Below are positions 1 through 10,856 of a stretch of DNA of 64,000 nucleotides, one piece after another. The position numbers were made by a program, and so were the translations under genes. The number at the start of each line of letters is the position of its first letter. Position 1 is the stretch's first letter. Source of the DNA: Poa pratensis (taxonomy: Eukaryota > Streptophyta > Magnoliopsida > Poales > Poaceae); contig CAMZMU010000012.1 of NCBI GenBank assembly GCA_947311845.1, forward strand, positions 7,297,734 through 7,361,733, written 5' to 3'. The notes under the pieces are model-generated. The model was not told where the DNA came from. It saw only the letters and a list, made by a program, of their open reading frames with translations, and did no database searches.

Positions 1-1307
1 AGCAGTGGAGCACCGGAGGTGTATGCAAGAAGGAAAGGGCGTAAATGCAGCGTAACTGCTGCCGAACAGCCGCGGCAGCCTTTATATCACCTCAGGGCGG
101 TTTCCGAGGCGTCGTGGGTCCCGCCACGACGCCCACCTCCTCCGGAGAAGCCGAGACGCACCAACCGCTCGCCACGTGTCTCGGGCCGGCCGGACACTTT
201 GGGCCCATGCCGCTTCGCCTGCGCCCCCTGGACCGCGTCGTGCCCGTCATGGGCCCGGGGGCTACTGTCAGCCCAGTAAGAACCAGGGTGTACTGGGCCA
301 GGCCTCTATAACCCTCAACACTCGGCGAGTGAATCTCGCTAAGGACCAGGTCTGCAAGCCTGGGGAGCCCGCGGGGCAGAATCGCCTCGCGGAGGCCTGA
401 GGAGGCAGCTAAGGCCTGTGGAGCCTCTACTCCGCTGCCCCCTCTCCAAGGAAGCTTTCCCTGAGGGAAGTCAACGCAGAATCCTCCACAGGGCGTTCCC
501 GCCCACGCGAGGGTTCCTTCACTGTAAAGCAAGCTCTGCGGAGCGCACATGGCTTCCGCAGCGGCCGCAGAGTGACCGCGCCTCTGCGCAGGGTGACGAC
601 GGAGCTACAGTCCCACTTTGGTGATAAAGGAGTCAACAAAGCGGGGGCAACGGCGCAGACCACCATGCTTTCCTCTTTGGTGATAAGGGAGCAGGCCGGC
701 GCTACGCGCCAAACGCGACGTCACCGTGGGGACTCCCCCGCTCCTCTGCGGCAGCAGCTGGCCGTCCTGGATGGACGGCGGCCTCTCTGCTGCGGCCTCA
801 GCTTTTGTGCCCATGGACCGCGCTCATGGACGCCCAAGCAGCGGTGCACCGTGCTCCCGACCGTTGTCGCCATGTGGTAGCCCCTCCGCTGCACAAGGAC
901 AGGGAGGAGGCCCGGGGCGCTTATAAAAGGAGCTGGTGCACTACCCTACCGGGGGATCGAACACATTTGACTCCTAGTCTAGCTACTTGTGCGCAAGGGA
1001 GAAGAAGACAGTAGCTTCCCTCCCCTTGTACACGCCATTGCCATAGCTGTGCCCTCGGCAAGCACGCTGTACTGTAACCTCTACAAGCAGCAATACAGAC
1101 AGGCAGGACGTAGCGGTTTTACCTCCACAAGAGGGCCGTGAACCTGGGTACGCGCCGTGTCTCTCTCTGCCGTGATGTCCCTCCTCAGGCACGACGAGCA
1201 GCGTCGCCGCGCCGGATGAGGGTTGATTGACGTCGTGTTCAGCCCCTTACACGAACTCTCTTCGCGAGTGTGACTGCCCCAGTTTCTTGGGAGTCATTTC
1301 TCCGACA
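1..1307 (+). mobile_element. 3' end of an LTR retrotransposon: internal tail, PPT and complete 3' LTR
   Basis: A purine-rich tract (GGGCCCGGGGGCTAC, 251-265) lies directly before a TG at 266, as expected for a PPT and the start of a 3' LTR. The LTR runs 266-1307 (1042 bp), begins TGTCAGCC and ends CTCCGACA, giving TGTC/GACA ends. A TATAAAA box at 922-928 and a run of CT-rich sequence follow in the same orientation, as expected for an LTR promoter. Sequence right of 1307 belongs to the internal region of the TG-family element, so this element appears inserted into it. The 5' part and the left target duplication are outside the window. The PPT type resembles those of the Tat elements below, but no coding sequence is present to classify it. 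In 1-250 the only thing I see is a possible minus-strand TATA (GATATAAAGG, about 91-100) that could serve an antisense gene to the left. Confidence 0.7.
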
Positions 1308-2259
1308 TTATCCAATAACTTGCAAAAAGAGCTGGCAACGGGGTGCCCAGTCCCAATTAATTACAACTTTAACCAATTAATTCTCTTCACACTTTTGCCC
1401 TGATTCATCAGTAAGCAATGACAAACAGTGAAATACCTGAATGTGTGTAAACTAAAGAGAAAGAGGGATGATCTGCCTTGCTGGTAGAAATAACGTCCTT
1501 CATGGGAGCCGCTCTTAAAAGTCCGTTCGACAGGTAGAATACTGTTCTCACCCGCTACCATTCGTTGACAATTAACAAACACCTCTCAAAAATAGATACT
1601 CCTCCATGGTATGTGATTGATGGAAGGCACCCGAGGATTCGGTTAGCCATGGCTTGTGTTAGCAAGGTTGGGAGGAGTATCAAATATTTTATGCAATCTC
1701 TATATGCTTTCAAAAACTTAAAAGCTCTAGCACATGATTTAATCCCTGCTTCCCTCTGCGAAGGGCCTTTCTTTTACTTTTATGTTGAGTCAGTTTTCCT
1801 ATTCTTTCTGTCTTCCACAAGCAAACACTAGTGTCAATTTTGTTACAACATGCGTTATATGCAATGTATTGGACTTGTTATACTACTTTGTGTTGACAAT
1901 ATCCATGAGATAAATATGTTGAAAGTTGAAGCAAATGCTAAAACTAAATTTTTCCTTTGTGTTGATTGAATACCTCTTGTTAGAAACTATTGCTTTATGA
2001 GTTAACACTTATGCAAAACTGTTTGATGCTTGTCTCGAAAGTACTATTCATGAAAACGTTTAGCTTGTGTGATTCATTGTTTACTCATTATCTATTTGAT
2101 AGCAAATTATAGACCATTGACTTGGATCACTTCATTCATTTATATGTGCCTTGCAATATTATATGATCAAGATTATGATAGTAGCATGTCACCTAAAAAA
2201 TTATCTTGTTTTTATCGTTTACCTACTCGAGGACGAGTAGGAACTAAGCTTGGGGATGC
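1308..2259 (+). mobile_element. TG-family retrotransposon copy 1, non-coding 3' internal region
   Basis: This AT-rich stretch has no long reading frame. It matches, in reverse orientation, 63260-64000 at the right edge of the window over hundreds of bases, including the run up to the LTR. It ends with a purine tract TTGGGGATGC at 2250-2259, directly before the LTR start TGATACGTC, so it is the 3' internal end of an LTR element. Conservation between two copies that show no coding potential suggests a non-coding 3' region, or a non-autonomous element. The left part is interrupted by the element ending at 1307. Confidence 0.75.
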
Positions 2260-3764
2260 TGATACGTCTCAAACGTATCTATAATTTTTGATGTTCCATG
2301 CTTGTTTTATACCAATTGCTGCATGTTTTGCATCTACTTTATATCACTTTTATACATTTTTTGGGACTAACCTATTAACAAGATGCCGAAGTGTCAGTTC
2401 CTGTTTTCTGCTGTTTTTGTATTCCAGAAAAGCTAGTCTGGAAATATTCTCGGAATTGGACGAAACTACACGGGAGTCCCTATTTTACCAGAACTCATCT
2501 GACGGACCAAAGAGGCGACGGAGAGGAGCCACGTGGGCCCCACACGTGGCCAAGGCGCGGGGCCCCCCTCTGGCGCGCCTAGGGTGCGTGTGGGCCCCAC
2601 AGGCCTCTCCAGCCGCCGCCCTTTCGCCTACTTATTCCCCCCGACGCGAAAACCCTAAGTGCCTGAGCAAATATCCACGAAAAGTTCCAGAGACGCCGCC
2701 GTCGTCAACCCTAGCTCGGGAGGGTTCAGAACCTCTTCCCGGCACCCTGCCGGAGAGGGGAATCGTCACCGGAGGCTTCTACATCGCCATGCCTGCCTCC
2801 GGAGTGATGCGTGAGTAGTTCATCCTTGGACTACGGGTCCATAGCAGTAGCTAGATGGTTGTCTCTCCACTTTGTGCCATCATGTTTAGATCTTGTGAGC
2901 TGCCCTACATGATCAAGATCATACTATTGTAATGCTACATGTTGTGTTTGCTGGGATCCGATGAATATTGAATATTATGTCAAGTTGATTATCAATCTAT
3001 CTTATATGTTATTTAAGATCTTGCATGCTTTCCGTTACTCGTAGATGCTTTGGCCAAGTAGATGCTTGTAACTCCAAGAGAGAGTATTTATGCTAGATAG
3101 TGGGTTCATGTCTCCGTTTAACCTGAGACAGTGACAGAAAGTTCTAAGGTTGTGGATGTGCTGTTGCCACTAGGGATAACCTAACGATGCTATGTCCACG
3201 GACATATGTGTTTGTTTACATTACGCACTTTACTTAATGCAATTATCCGTTGCTTGCAACTTAATACCAACGGGGAACTCGGATGACAACCCGGCGGTGG
3301 ATTATTAGTCATAGATGCTGTTGGATAACGATCTATGTATTATGTCGTAATGCCCAATTAAATATCATAGTAGTCAACATGTCATGTATATGCATTGTCA
3401 TGCGCTCACTATTCGTCAATTGCCCAGCTGTAATTTGTTCACCCAACATGTTAGTTATCTTTTATGGAGAGACACCACTAGTGAACTGTGGACCCCGGTC
3501 CATTCTTTTACACTGATTAAACAACCACAAACTGCAAACTGTTCCTTTTTCATTCTCTGCAATTTAATACTCATTTTCCACACCATACGTTTAATCCTTT
3601 GTTTTCAGCAAACACTATTTTTCTGGCGCCGTTGACAACCTTCTGAAGAGTTGCTGCTCCTACTGGTTCGATAACCTTGGTTTCTTTCTGAGGGAAAACT
3701 TGCTGCTGACTACATCATACCTTCCTCTTGGGGTCTCCCAACGAACGTGTGTTTCACGTCATCA
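2260..3764 (+). repeat. LTR of TG-family retrotransposon, copy 1 (3' LTR)
   Basis: The LTR starts TGATACGTC at 2260, after the PPT-like tract, and ends CACGTCATCA at 3764, so it has TGAT/ATCA ends. Copy 3 (61603-63259) has the same two ends, each abutting unrelated DNA, which fixes the boundaries. It is 1505 bp, shorter than copy 3 (1657 bp), because about 150 bp is missing around 3630, next to GACAACCTTC. I do not assign it to a named superfamily; no protein-coding region of this element lies in the window. Confidence 0.8.
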
Positions 3765-4039
3765 GCCGCTTCCCACCTTCGGCAAGTCAGGCGACTGAAG
3801 GCGAAGGACAAGGCAGCTGGTACCGCCGAGATGCAAAAGACCAAGCTCAAGGCCCATGAGAAGAAGGAGGAGCTTCTGCTCATGGTCACCAACACGAGCG
3901 ACATGAGCCCCAACCAGAAGGCCTACTTGTGTCCGAACGGAGCCGCATTCAGGCCGAGAAGGCGACGGCCGAGGCGGCTGAGCTCGAGGAATCCGATGAG
4001 GACGGTGAGGAGGCCGAGGACGAGCAAGTGGATGCGTGA
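3765..4039 (+). pseudogene. Fragment of a NAM-associated / trihelix-like transposon ORF1 protein
   Basis: The reading frame gives a lysine-rich stretch, the motif DMSPNQKAYL, then after a one- or two-base frame change an acidic alanine/glutamate-rich tail ending EDEQVDA and a TGA at 4037-4039. This layout (Lys-rich helix, 'MSP.QKAY' motif, short tail) resembles the C-terminal 'NAM-associated' domain often annotated as 'glutathione S-transferase T3-like' in grasses, usually ORF1 of PIF/Harbinger transposons. The N-terminal half is missing, cut by the LTR ending at 3764. The family assignment is inference from motif memory; a frameshift and truncation make it non-functional. Confidence 0.4.
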
Positions 4040-4630
4040 TCGGCATGCGCCATTGCGCCGGGGGCGCCTTTTTGATGGCCTGCATTGGAGACTAGTTCTC
4101 TGGCAAGGTCGAACCTATTTTGATGGCCGGCGCTTGGAGACTTGCTCTCCGGCGCGATCGAAACTATGTCATGGCCGGGATTTCGTATCCGGCACAGTTG
4201 AACAATTTGGAGACTTTTATTAATGCATGCAACCAATTATTACATACGATTACAACTAGAAACTAGGAGACACTACTCGTCATCGGAGTCAGCGTTGGGT
4301 GGCGGTGTTCCAGGCCCGTCGTTCGCCGGCGCCGCGTCTGGAGTACCCGGCTGCCACTCCGGTGCCGCTGCCTGGGGGGACGGCCTCTGCTGCATGTGCA
4401 CCAGCCACACGGGACGACCACGGGGACCAAGATTCTCACAATGAGAAAGTAGGGCATGCCGGTGAAGGAGTTGCGGGCTCGGCGTCCTGCTCCTGCTCGG
4501 CCTCGGCGTCCAGGGCGGCCACCACGGCCTCCTCCTGCTGCTGCTCCTGATCGGCGGCCACCACGGCCTGCTGCTCCTAATCGGTGACCACCACGATCTC
4601 CTTCTCCTCCTCCTGATCGGGCAGCACGCC
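4040..4630. other. Non-coding flank with GC-rich Gln/Glu-type repeats, split by T1
   Basis: 4040-4260 looks like the 3' flank of the preceding fragment and contains three similar short units (tgatggcc...ggag, about 4073-4200). 4271-4630 is GC-rich with repeated CTGCTGCTCCTGATCGG-like units. Read on the minus strand it gives a Glu/Gln/Ala-rich stretch with stops, and one frame ends in an acidic ADSDDE tail with a stop at about 4273. It continues directly into 16995-17190 once T1 is removed. I cannot assign a function. Confidence 0.35.
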
Positions 4631-5121
4631 TGACGAGGTGTACCCTCATCAATTCCCATGGTTAAGGACCTAGGGTTGAGATTATGGGGAGAGAACGTGG
4701 TAGTACTGGTAGTTTCGTCGGCTGACAAGCAGAGGCAAAGATTTACCCAGGTTCAGGCCCCTCGGGTGGAGGTAAAGACCCTACTTCCTGCTTGTCTGGT
4801 ATTGATTGTGGATTATGCGATTACAGGGAGCTCCGGCGAGTTGATGATCTCGCAAGAGCTTTGGTGGTTCGTGTATGGCTTGGTCCCAGATCGGTACCCC
4901 TCCCAGCCTTTAAATAGGCTGGGTCTCGGGAGTTTGTAACCGACCTAGTTTACACATAAGGAAAGCCTAAACCGACTATGCCTATGTCTAGTCTTGGAGG
5001 GTACTCCATCTTCTTGGGCCTCTTGTCTTGGGCTTCGAGTAGGCTCTTCGATATTGGGCCTTAGTCGTTACGTGCACCAGGTACCCTCATGATAGGGTAC
5101 CCGATATGTATACCCATGTCA
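4631..5121 (-). repeat. T1 3' LTR
   Basis: The LTR is 491 bp with TGAC/GTCA ends. In the minus orientation it carries a TATA box, TATTTAAAGG (plus-strand CCTTTAAATA at 4910-4919). It is followed inward by the PPT at 5122. T2's LTR shares the sequence around the TATA box but differs elsewhere, so the two elements are related subfamilies. Confidence 0.95.
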
Positions 5122-5134
5122 GTAGCCCCCGAGT
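5122..5134 (-). other. T1 polypurine tract
   Basis: On the minus strand this reads ACTCGGGGGCTAC, ending exactly at the LTR boundary. It is the expected primer site for plus-strand DNA synthesis. The same core recurs many times in the 3' half of T1 (5747, 5862, 10308-10630) and in T2. Confidence 0.85.
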
Positions 5135-6559
5135 ACTTGTCTGACTCGAAGAATCGGGCATGGACTCTTTCGTAAGTGCACGTCATATGCTTTGTATTCT
5201 GTATATATAATTTGGAATTCCTGTATGAATAGCACACGTTTGGCTATGTCGAGTATCTCATCGACTGTGTTTTATGATGATCAAGGGATAATAGCTTAGC
5301 AGGCCCAGTACACTCGACGGATCGGGACTGGTTAACTACTCATTCGGGTAAAACCTTACTAGCTTTCAATCAAACTCGAGTCCCCGGACTCGAATCTGGA
5401 ACAAACTGGTCAGATTCGACTAGGCCGCTTGAGGTCTTACTGAGTCGATCTGCAGTATAACTTTGAATTTTACCCAACGCGTCCGTCGGGATTTTTCATC
5501 ATGTCTGCTGACACGGAAAGTGTAAGGATTAACGTTGCTGGAACGGTCCTTAGCCCAGCTCGAAAGTTCGGCGGGTCTTACCTTTGCACTATGCATGCAG
5601 CATCCGAGGTATTTGCGACTGACGCAACTCGGGAATGTTTCGAGTATGATTTCTGAACTTTGTTGGACGAGTCATGCCCTTTGTCGACTGATATTTGCCG
5701 TTATGCTATCGGGTGCGCGACAGCGCTCCCGATGGGAGTAGCCCCCGAGATTGTGCTTTATTGTTTTGCAATGGAGGATAATCTCAAAAACTCTGCATAT
5801 GTTAATCGAAGAAATTTGTGCCATAATTCTATCGGGTGCACGACAGTGCTCCCGATGGGAGTAGCCCCCGAGATTATGCTGTATTACTTGTAAATGGAGG
5901 ATAATCTCAATCATTATCCTAAGCATCTTCAGTCGAAGAATTTTTTGAACATGCTCCCGATGGGAGTAATATGACTTAGTCGAAGGAACGGTCGAGTGAC
6001 CAATTTTGCCTTAAGAAAGTTTTGTCACACCCGAACTAATCAGGGCAATCGAGTGACCAATATGCGTTGAGCATACTCGAACGTATTTTCTGAACAGATG
6101 CTTCAATGACGTCAGGGATGACGTTTATTTCGACTGCGATTTCTGACACGCGTGGCGTGCGTTATGCTGCGATTGATGGGACGTGACACGTAGGTGGGCC
6201 CATTTGTGCAGAGCTGACCGAAGACGGTGCCGTTTGGACTTGATTTGACTATACGGGCCCACTTTTTCCGCAAGCGTGATGATGGCTCCTCTTTTTACGT
6301 GCGTAGTGGGCGGAGTGGCCGGCGACGGTTGCCCTCCGCGTTTGCCACGTGTACGGTCAGATTGCGTGCGTAACGCACGATTTGGATCTGAATGGCTGTG
6401 ATTGCTTTTGTCTTGTGGTAAATAGGGGAACGGCGCTGGCATTTGTTTTTTACCTGCCATTTGCTCTGCGCGCCGCCCCTGTTCCATCGTCTTCCTCGCG
6501 CTCTGCCTCCATTGCTCCTGCGCTAAAGCTTTGCGCGCTCTCCCACCTGCTCGTTGACG
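5135..6559 (+). promoter_or_regulatory. Upstream region of the T1 antisense gene, with a 126-bp tandem repeat
   Basis: This 1.4-kb stretch has no long reading frame on the plus strand. 5703-5953 holds two tandem units of about 126 bp (each containing CTATCGGGTGC, CTCCCGATGGGAGTAG and GGAGGATAATCTCA), and a third partial match follows at about 5950. Each full unit contains the palindromic CTCCCGATGGGAG and a PPT-like core. TATA-like sequences lie at about 5203-5211 and 6417-6425. Its position directly upstream of the antisense start codon suggests a promoter; this is inference. Confidence 0.45.
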
Positions 6560-9500
6560 ATGAAGAAAGCGGCGGGCAACAAGCGCTCCGCCTCGACTGC
6601 TGCCGCCGCGCCCGATGCGGCGGCGAAGAAGGGGAAGAAGATTGCGGCTAGCACATCTGCGGCCGCCGTCGACCTCAAGAAGACCAATGGGGATTGGATG
6701 AAATCCACCCTGAAGGATGCGCAGCTGGACAAGCTGCGCGAGGAAGGATTGCTGCCACCTTCCGACCAACTCCTCGTCCGCGCACCTTCGCCCAAGAGGT
6801 ACTTCCCGAGCCTCGCGCTAACGAGCGCGTCTGTTTCGCGGAGTTTTTGCCTAGGGGTTTCTCGCTCCCCCTCCATGATTTTGTGCGAGGTTTGCTTTTT
6901 GCCTACGGGGTGCAGATCCATGATCTCACCCCGAACGGTATTCTGCACATTGCGTGTTTCATCACGCTGTGCGAGTGTTTTTTGGGTGTTGCTCCGAGTT
7001 GGGCATTATGGAAGTCCATCTTCATGGTCCGGCCAAACAACCGAGGCGGCCGAACCTACCAGTCGGAGGCCTGCAGATCCAAGTGCGCAGCGACACCCGG
7101 TACTTCGCCCTGAAGCCAGTCGACTCGGCGCAGGGGTGGAGGAAGAGGTGGTTCTATGTGCAAGTGGACCAAAATGTGGCCCCAGCATTTTCGACTGCTG
7201 GTATAGCCGCTAGGACGAAAGCCTGGACCATGAGCTTTCGACTGAAGAAGTGGCGGAAGCAGCGCCTATGCTGGAGACAATTGGAGGGCTCCTGAACAGC
7301 ATCACGGGTGTGCATCTGATTGCCACCTTTGTGAAGAGGCGGGTATGGCCACTCCGCGCTCGTGCCCACCCAATGTGGGAGTACGAAGGTCCCCTCGACT
7401 CCACTCGAATGAGCAAGGAGGAGCTGTCGAGGAGTGAACTGGTGACACATGTGCGGTCCATCACCAGTACTAAACAGAGCGAGCCCTGCAACGTCGACTG
7501 CCCAGTCGATCCTTATGGGGCTGAAAAGCCTTTGCAGAGGTTAGTGAATCTTTCGAGTATATGATCTTCTGTTTTTGTTATCCTTCTGTGCATCTTTTTG
7601 ACTTTCGACTGCTATATCTTGTATGCAGGGCCACTCGACTACCTCCACTCTTCCTCCTCTTCCCGAAGATGGGCCAACTTATGAAACAGAGGTGACAGTA
7701 GAAGCGAAGGGGGGATGAATCGCCTTTACCTTCGGCTACCACTTCACCCACAGAAGAGGTTGAAGAGGAAGGGGTAGAGGAAGCACAGGCAAGGAGCCTG
7801 CCGTGAGTGAGGATGTTAGCGAGGTTCCTCTTCGCAAGCGCCGTCGGGCAGCCCAAGTTTTGTCTTCTTCCACGAGCTCACCCGCGAGGGAATCGGATGT
7901 GAGGGATGATGGAAACTCAGCTCCGTCTCCTACGACCACAGCTGCTCCCTTGGACGTGAGTCCTTTGAGCTCGGCTCCTCCTCCTCCTCAGTCGAGTGGG
8001 CAGCTACCTTTTGGAGGCCCAAACTTTGACGAGCTCGACACTGAGGATGAAGAAGAGCACAGGTTTGCTCCTTTTTGCACTTAATAATTTTGTGAGTTAT
8101 GTACTTTTGCTTATGTTGTATGCCTTTCGGTCACTTGTAGTGCCGAGACTGTGCGACCTCCAACTCCTCCAACCGTGAGAGCCTCGACTCCAGATCAGCC
8201 TGAAGCCTCTCCTGTTGCGGCTGAGGTTGTGAAAACAATAGCCACGACCACTTCCATTGAGGCTGCCAATATTGCGAGTACATCGACTCCGCAAATTGGA
8301 ACTTCTGCTGCCAAGCCCGCGCCTTGGATTGAACACGTAAGTGTCTTTTTGTCGAGTCTTCCTTCTGGACCTATTTGTGTATAGCTTATGTTGGTTTCGT
8401 GTGCGTGCAGCCCTTCTACCTCAACCTGGTGGAATCAGGTAAAGCATTTGTCCAGGTTGAACAGGAGAGGGATAATCTGCGCGCTGTTATGGAGCAGCTC
8501 ACCCGTAAGTATCTTGGGTTTCTGTAAGTCTTTGCCTTGTCGATTGTGAATGACATCTGCCCATCTATCTCAGGTGACAAGGCAAACGCTGAATCTCGGG
8601 TTAAAGAGTTAGAAGAGACACTCGCCAAGGAGCGCGAGGAGTCGAAGAAGGCCTTGGATGATGCCAAGGACTCCGCCGCTTTGCGCGAGAAGAATTATGC
8701 TGAGCGCCTGGCGAGCCTCACCCGAGACGTAGGCGGTGAGTCGAGCCTTTCACTTTTTGCCTACTTCTTTTGCCACTGAATAGTATGTAACATTTTTGTT
8801 ACTTCTGCTTTTTTGAAGGAGCTGTTGGGGCATCGACACCTGTAGATCAACCGAGTGTCGATTTGTCCCTTGACCGCGCAATCGGCGACCTGGATGTCGT
8901 CTCTACCCAAGCCAAGGACGCACTCGCCAAATCTACGAGCACGCTCGGCGCCGTGTTCAAGGATGTGTTCCCCTCCAGCCAACCTCCTTCGACTGTGGAT
9001 GGCTTCGCAGACGTCCTGGGCCCGGGAACTTCGACTATGACGAATTTGCTCGCGCTTTGACGGTACGCGGCTCAGAGACCACCCTCAAACTCCTTTTAGG
9101 TCATGGGATAGAGGGTGACTTCGAAGCCGCTCTGTCTGCTTTCCTCGTAAGCCTGGCGGGAAATTGGTGTCCCTAAAGCATTTGAACGAGCCAGCCGCAA
9201 AGTTGGCTGAAACTTTTATGGCCACCATGGAGCGCCGGGCAGAAGAGGTCGCCGCTCGTGCGAGTAGGGCTAGGTCAGAGTCAATGTCTGAGAAGTAGGG
9301 CAGCCGCGCCTTTGATGTCTTGTAATTAAACTTATGACCATGCGAGTATGCATGTGCTTTTGCTACCTTTGTATGAATTTATGCTCCTCGTTATGATTCT
9401 GTTTGTAAAGCTGTATGTTGTTGCTCGTCTGAGCTTTGTGATAGTTTCTCATGAAACTTTTATGATGCTTGGAACAGAAACGGCCAGCCGCCACTTCATC

Positions 9501-10288
9501 CAGTTCGTCGCGGCATCATACCCCTTCTCGATCTCGAGCTCAGGCGTCAAACGATGCCGCGGTAATACGTTATATGAAGGCTCGACTTGCGAAACAGGAG
9601 CAGGAACTGGCGAGTGCCCGAAGCGAGCTGGAAAGGATGAGGGCAAGGCCTGCTTTACCCACCCAACGGGAGGAGTATGTGCTTGGCGAGATGGAGATCG
9701 TGAACAGACAGCTCGAGTGTAAGCATGACTGCCTTGATCTTATGAGTTCACAGCCTGTTCTTTTTTGTTCACCCAACTTGTGTTGTTGCAGGTTTTGTTC
9801 AAGATTTCCAGGCGGAGCAGGCTCGCGTGGATGAGCAGTTGAACATGGCAACTGACGAACCCACGACTGGCCGCCAGCACTTTCGATTGGACAAGCACCG
9901 AGCACGCATACTTGCGACTCTGCAAGATCGGGTGTGGCGGAGCACTATGCTTCTTGAATTGTGCAGGTCGGCCTTCAGTCGAATCAACCAGATGGTTTTT
10001 CCGACTGGGCCACAACCTCAAGGAATCCACGCGTTGCTCGATCTCTTCCGGTCAACAGGTTCCATTCGAGGCTTCATCACCCAGAAGCTTGTGGACGGTG
10101 CCAACGCAACCATGGCATATCTCCGAAGTCAACGTCCAAATTTGCAGCTACGTCCACCCGTGCCTGGATCGTCTTTGTCCCAGTCGAATCTTGACGAAAC
10201 ATTCGATCACGCGAGGACATTGGTTGATTGCTATCAAGCGCAACTTATGGGCCCTGTTCTTCCAGCAAAGGATGAACCAGAAGATTAG
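6560..10288 (+). pseudogene. T1 antisense gene: 'putative gypsy-type transposon' (Transposase_28-like) protein
   Basis: Translation starts at ATG 6560 with a Lys/Ala/Ser-rich N-terminus (MKKAAGNKRSAS...) followed by NGDWMKSTLKDAQLDKL. After a single-base frame change near 6795 it continues with PRANERVCFAEF and HDLTPNGILHIACFITLCE, the pattern of the PF04195 'putative gypsy type transposon domain'. Further exons follow at about 7250-7540, 7800-8060, 8150-8340, 8550-8730, 8820-9290 and 9480-9720, separated by GT/AG-bounded introns. The last exon (about 9790-10288) ends in an acidic KDEPED tail. The C-terminal part (coiled-coil, then an 'HALL..F' segment) matches the corresponding exon of the T2 copy. 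It is opposite to gag-pol. The biochemical role is unknown. At least one frameshift makes this copy broken, and exon limits are approximate. Confidence 0.7.
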
Positions 10289-10307
10289 GGTATTTATGTA
10301 TAGGGAA

Positions 10308-10630
10308 CAGCCCCCGAGTGTAAATTTGCCACTTAGTACATATTTGTTCACTTGTATGTATGCAGCCCCCGAGTGTATCGAGTGGGGTTTATGAAAAACA
10401 GTTTACATAGATCATGAATTACATAGCCCCCGAGTGAGGTTATGAATTTTATGAGAGTTGAAGCTTCAACTTATGCCTGCAGGCTCAGCCCCCGAGTGAT
10501 TGATTGGGGTTGAGCAACTTTTTCCTTTGTGTTTAGTGTTACGATCCAGCCCCCGAGTATTCGAGTGTGGCTGGAGTATTATGTTTGAAGGAGCGAAAGC
10601 TTTTATGTTTGAGAGCTCAGCCCCCGAGCA
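10308..10630 (-). repeat. Array of six PPT-like repeats in T1
   Basis: The minus-strand core CACTCGGGGGCTG, or a close variant, begins at 10308, 10363, 10424, 10486, 10547 and 10618, at intervals of 55-71 bp. The intervening sequence has diverged, but the G-rich core is kept. It lies just beyond the stop of the antisense gene and before the 3' end of integrase. It matches the core of the true PPT at 5122-5134. T2 has a similar array at 57944-58402. Confidence 0.85.
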
Positions 10631-10856
10631 TACGGGTGAGGCTAAGTTTGTGCTGATAAGCTATGCGAGTAGTAAGCAGGAAAAGTATGAGGAATTTATT
10701 GACTATATTCCATTTATGAATTTAGGCTGCAGGCCGCCTCATTAAAAACCTTCCAGTCCCCTTAGGTACCCTGGTAAGGAAAAGAGCGCGTCTGAAACCT
10801 GCAGCCATCCGACATATGAGCCTATTACATTATGCGACTGAGCAATCTAAGCATAG

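Noticed and set aside
2288..2818. Frames within TG LTRs (2288-2818, 47214-47591, 62867-63196)
   Set aside because: They occur in all three LTR copies with different interruptions, so they are LTR sequence and not genes.
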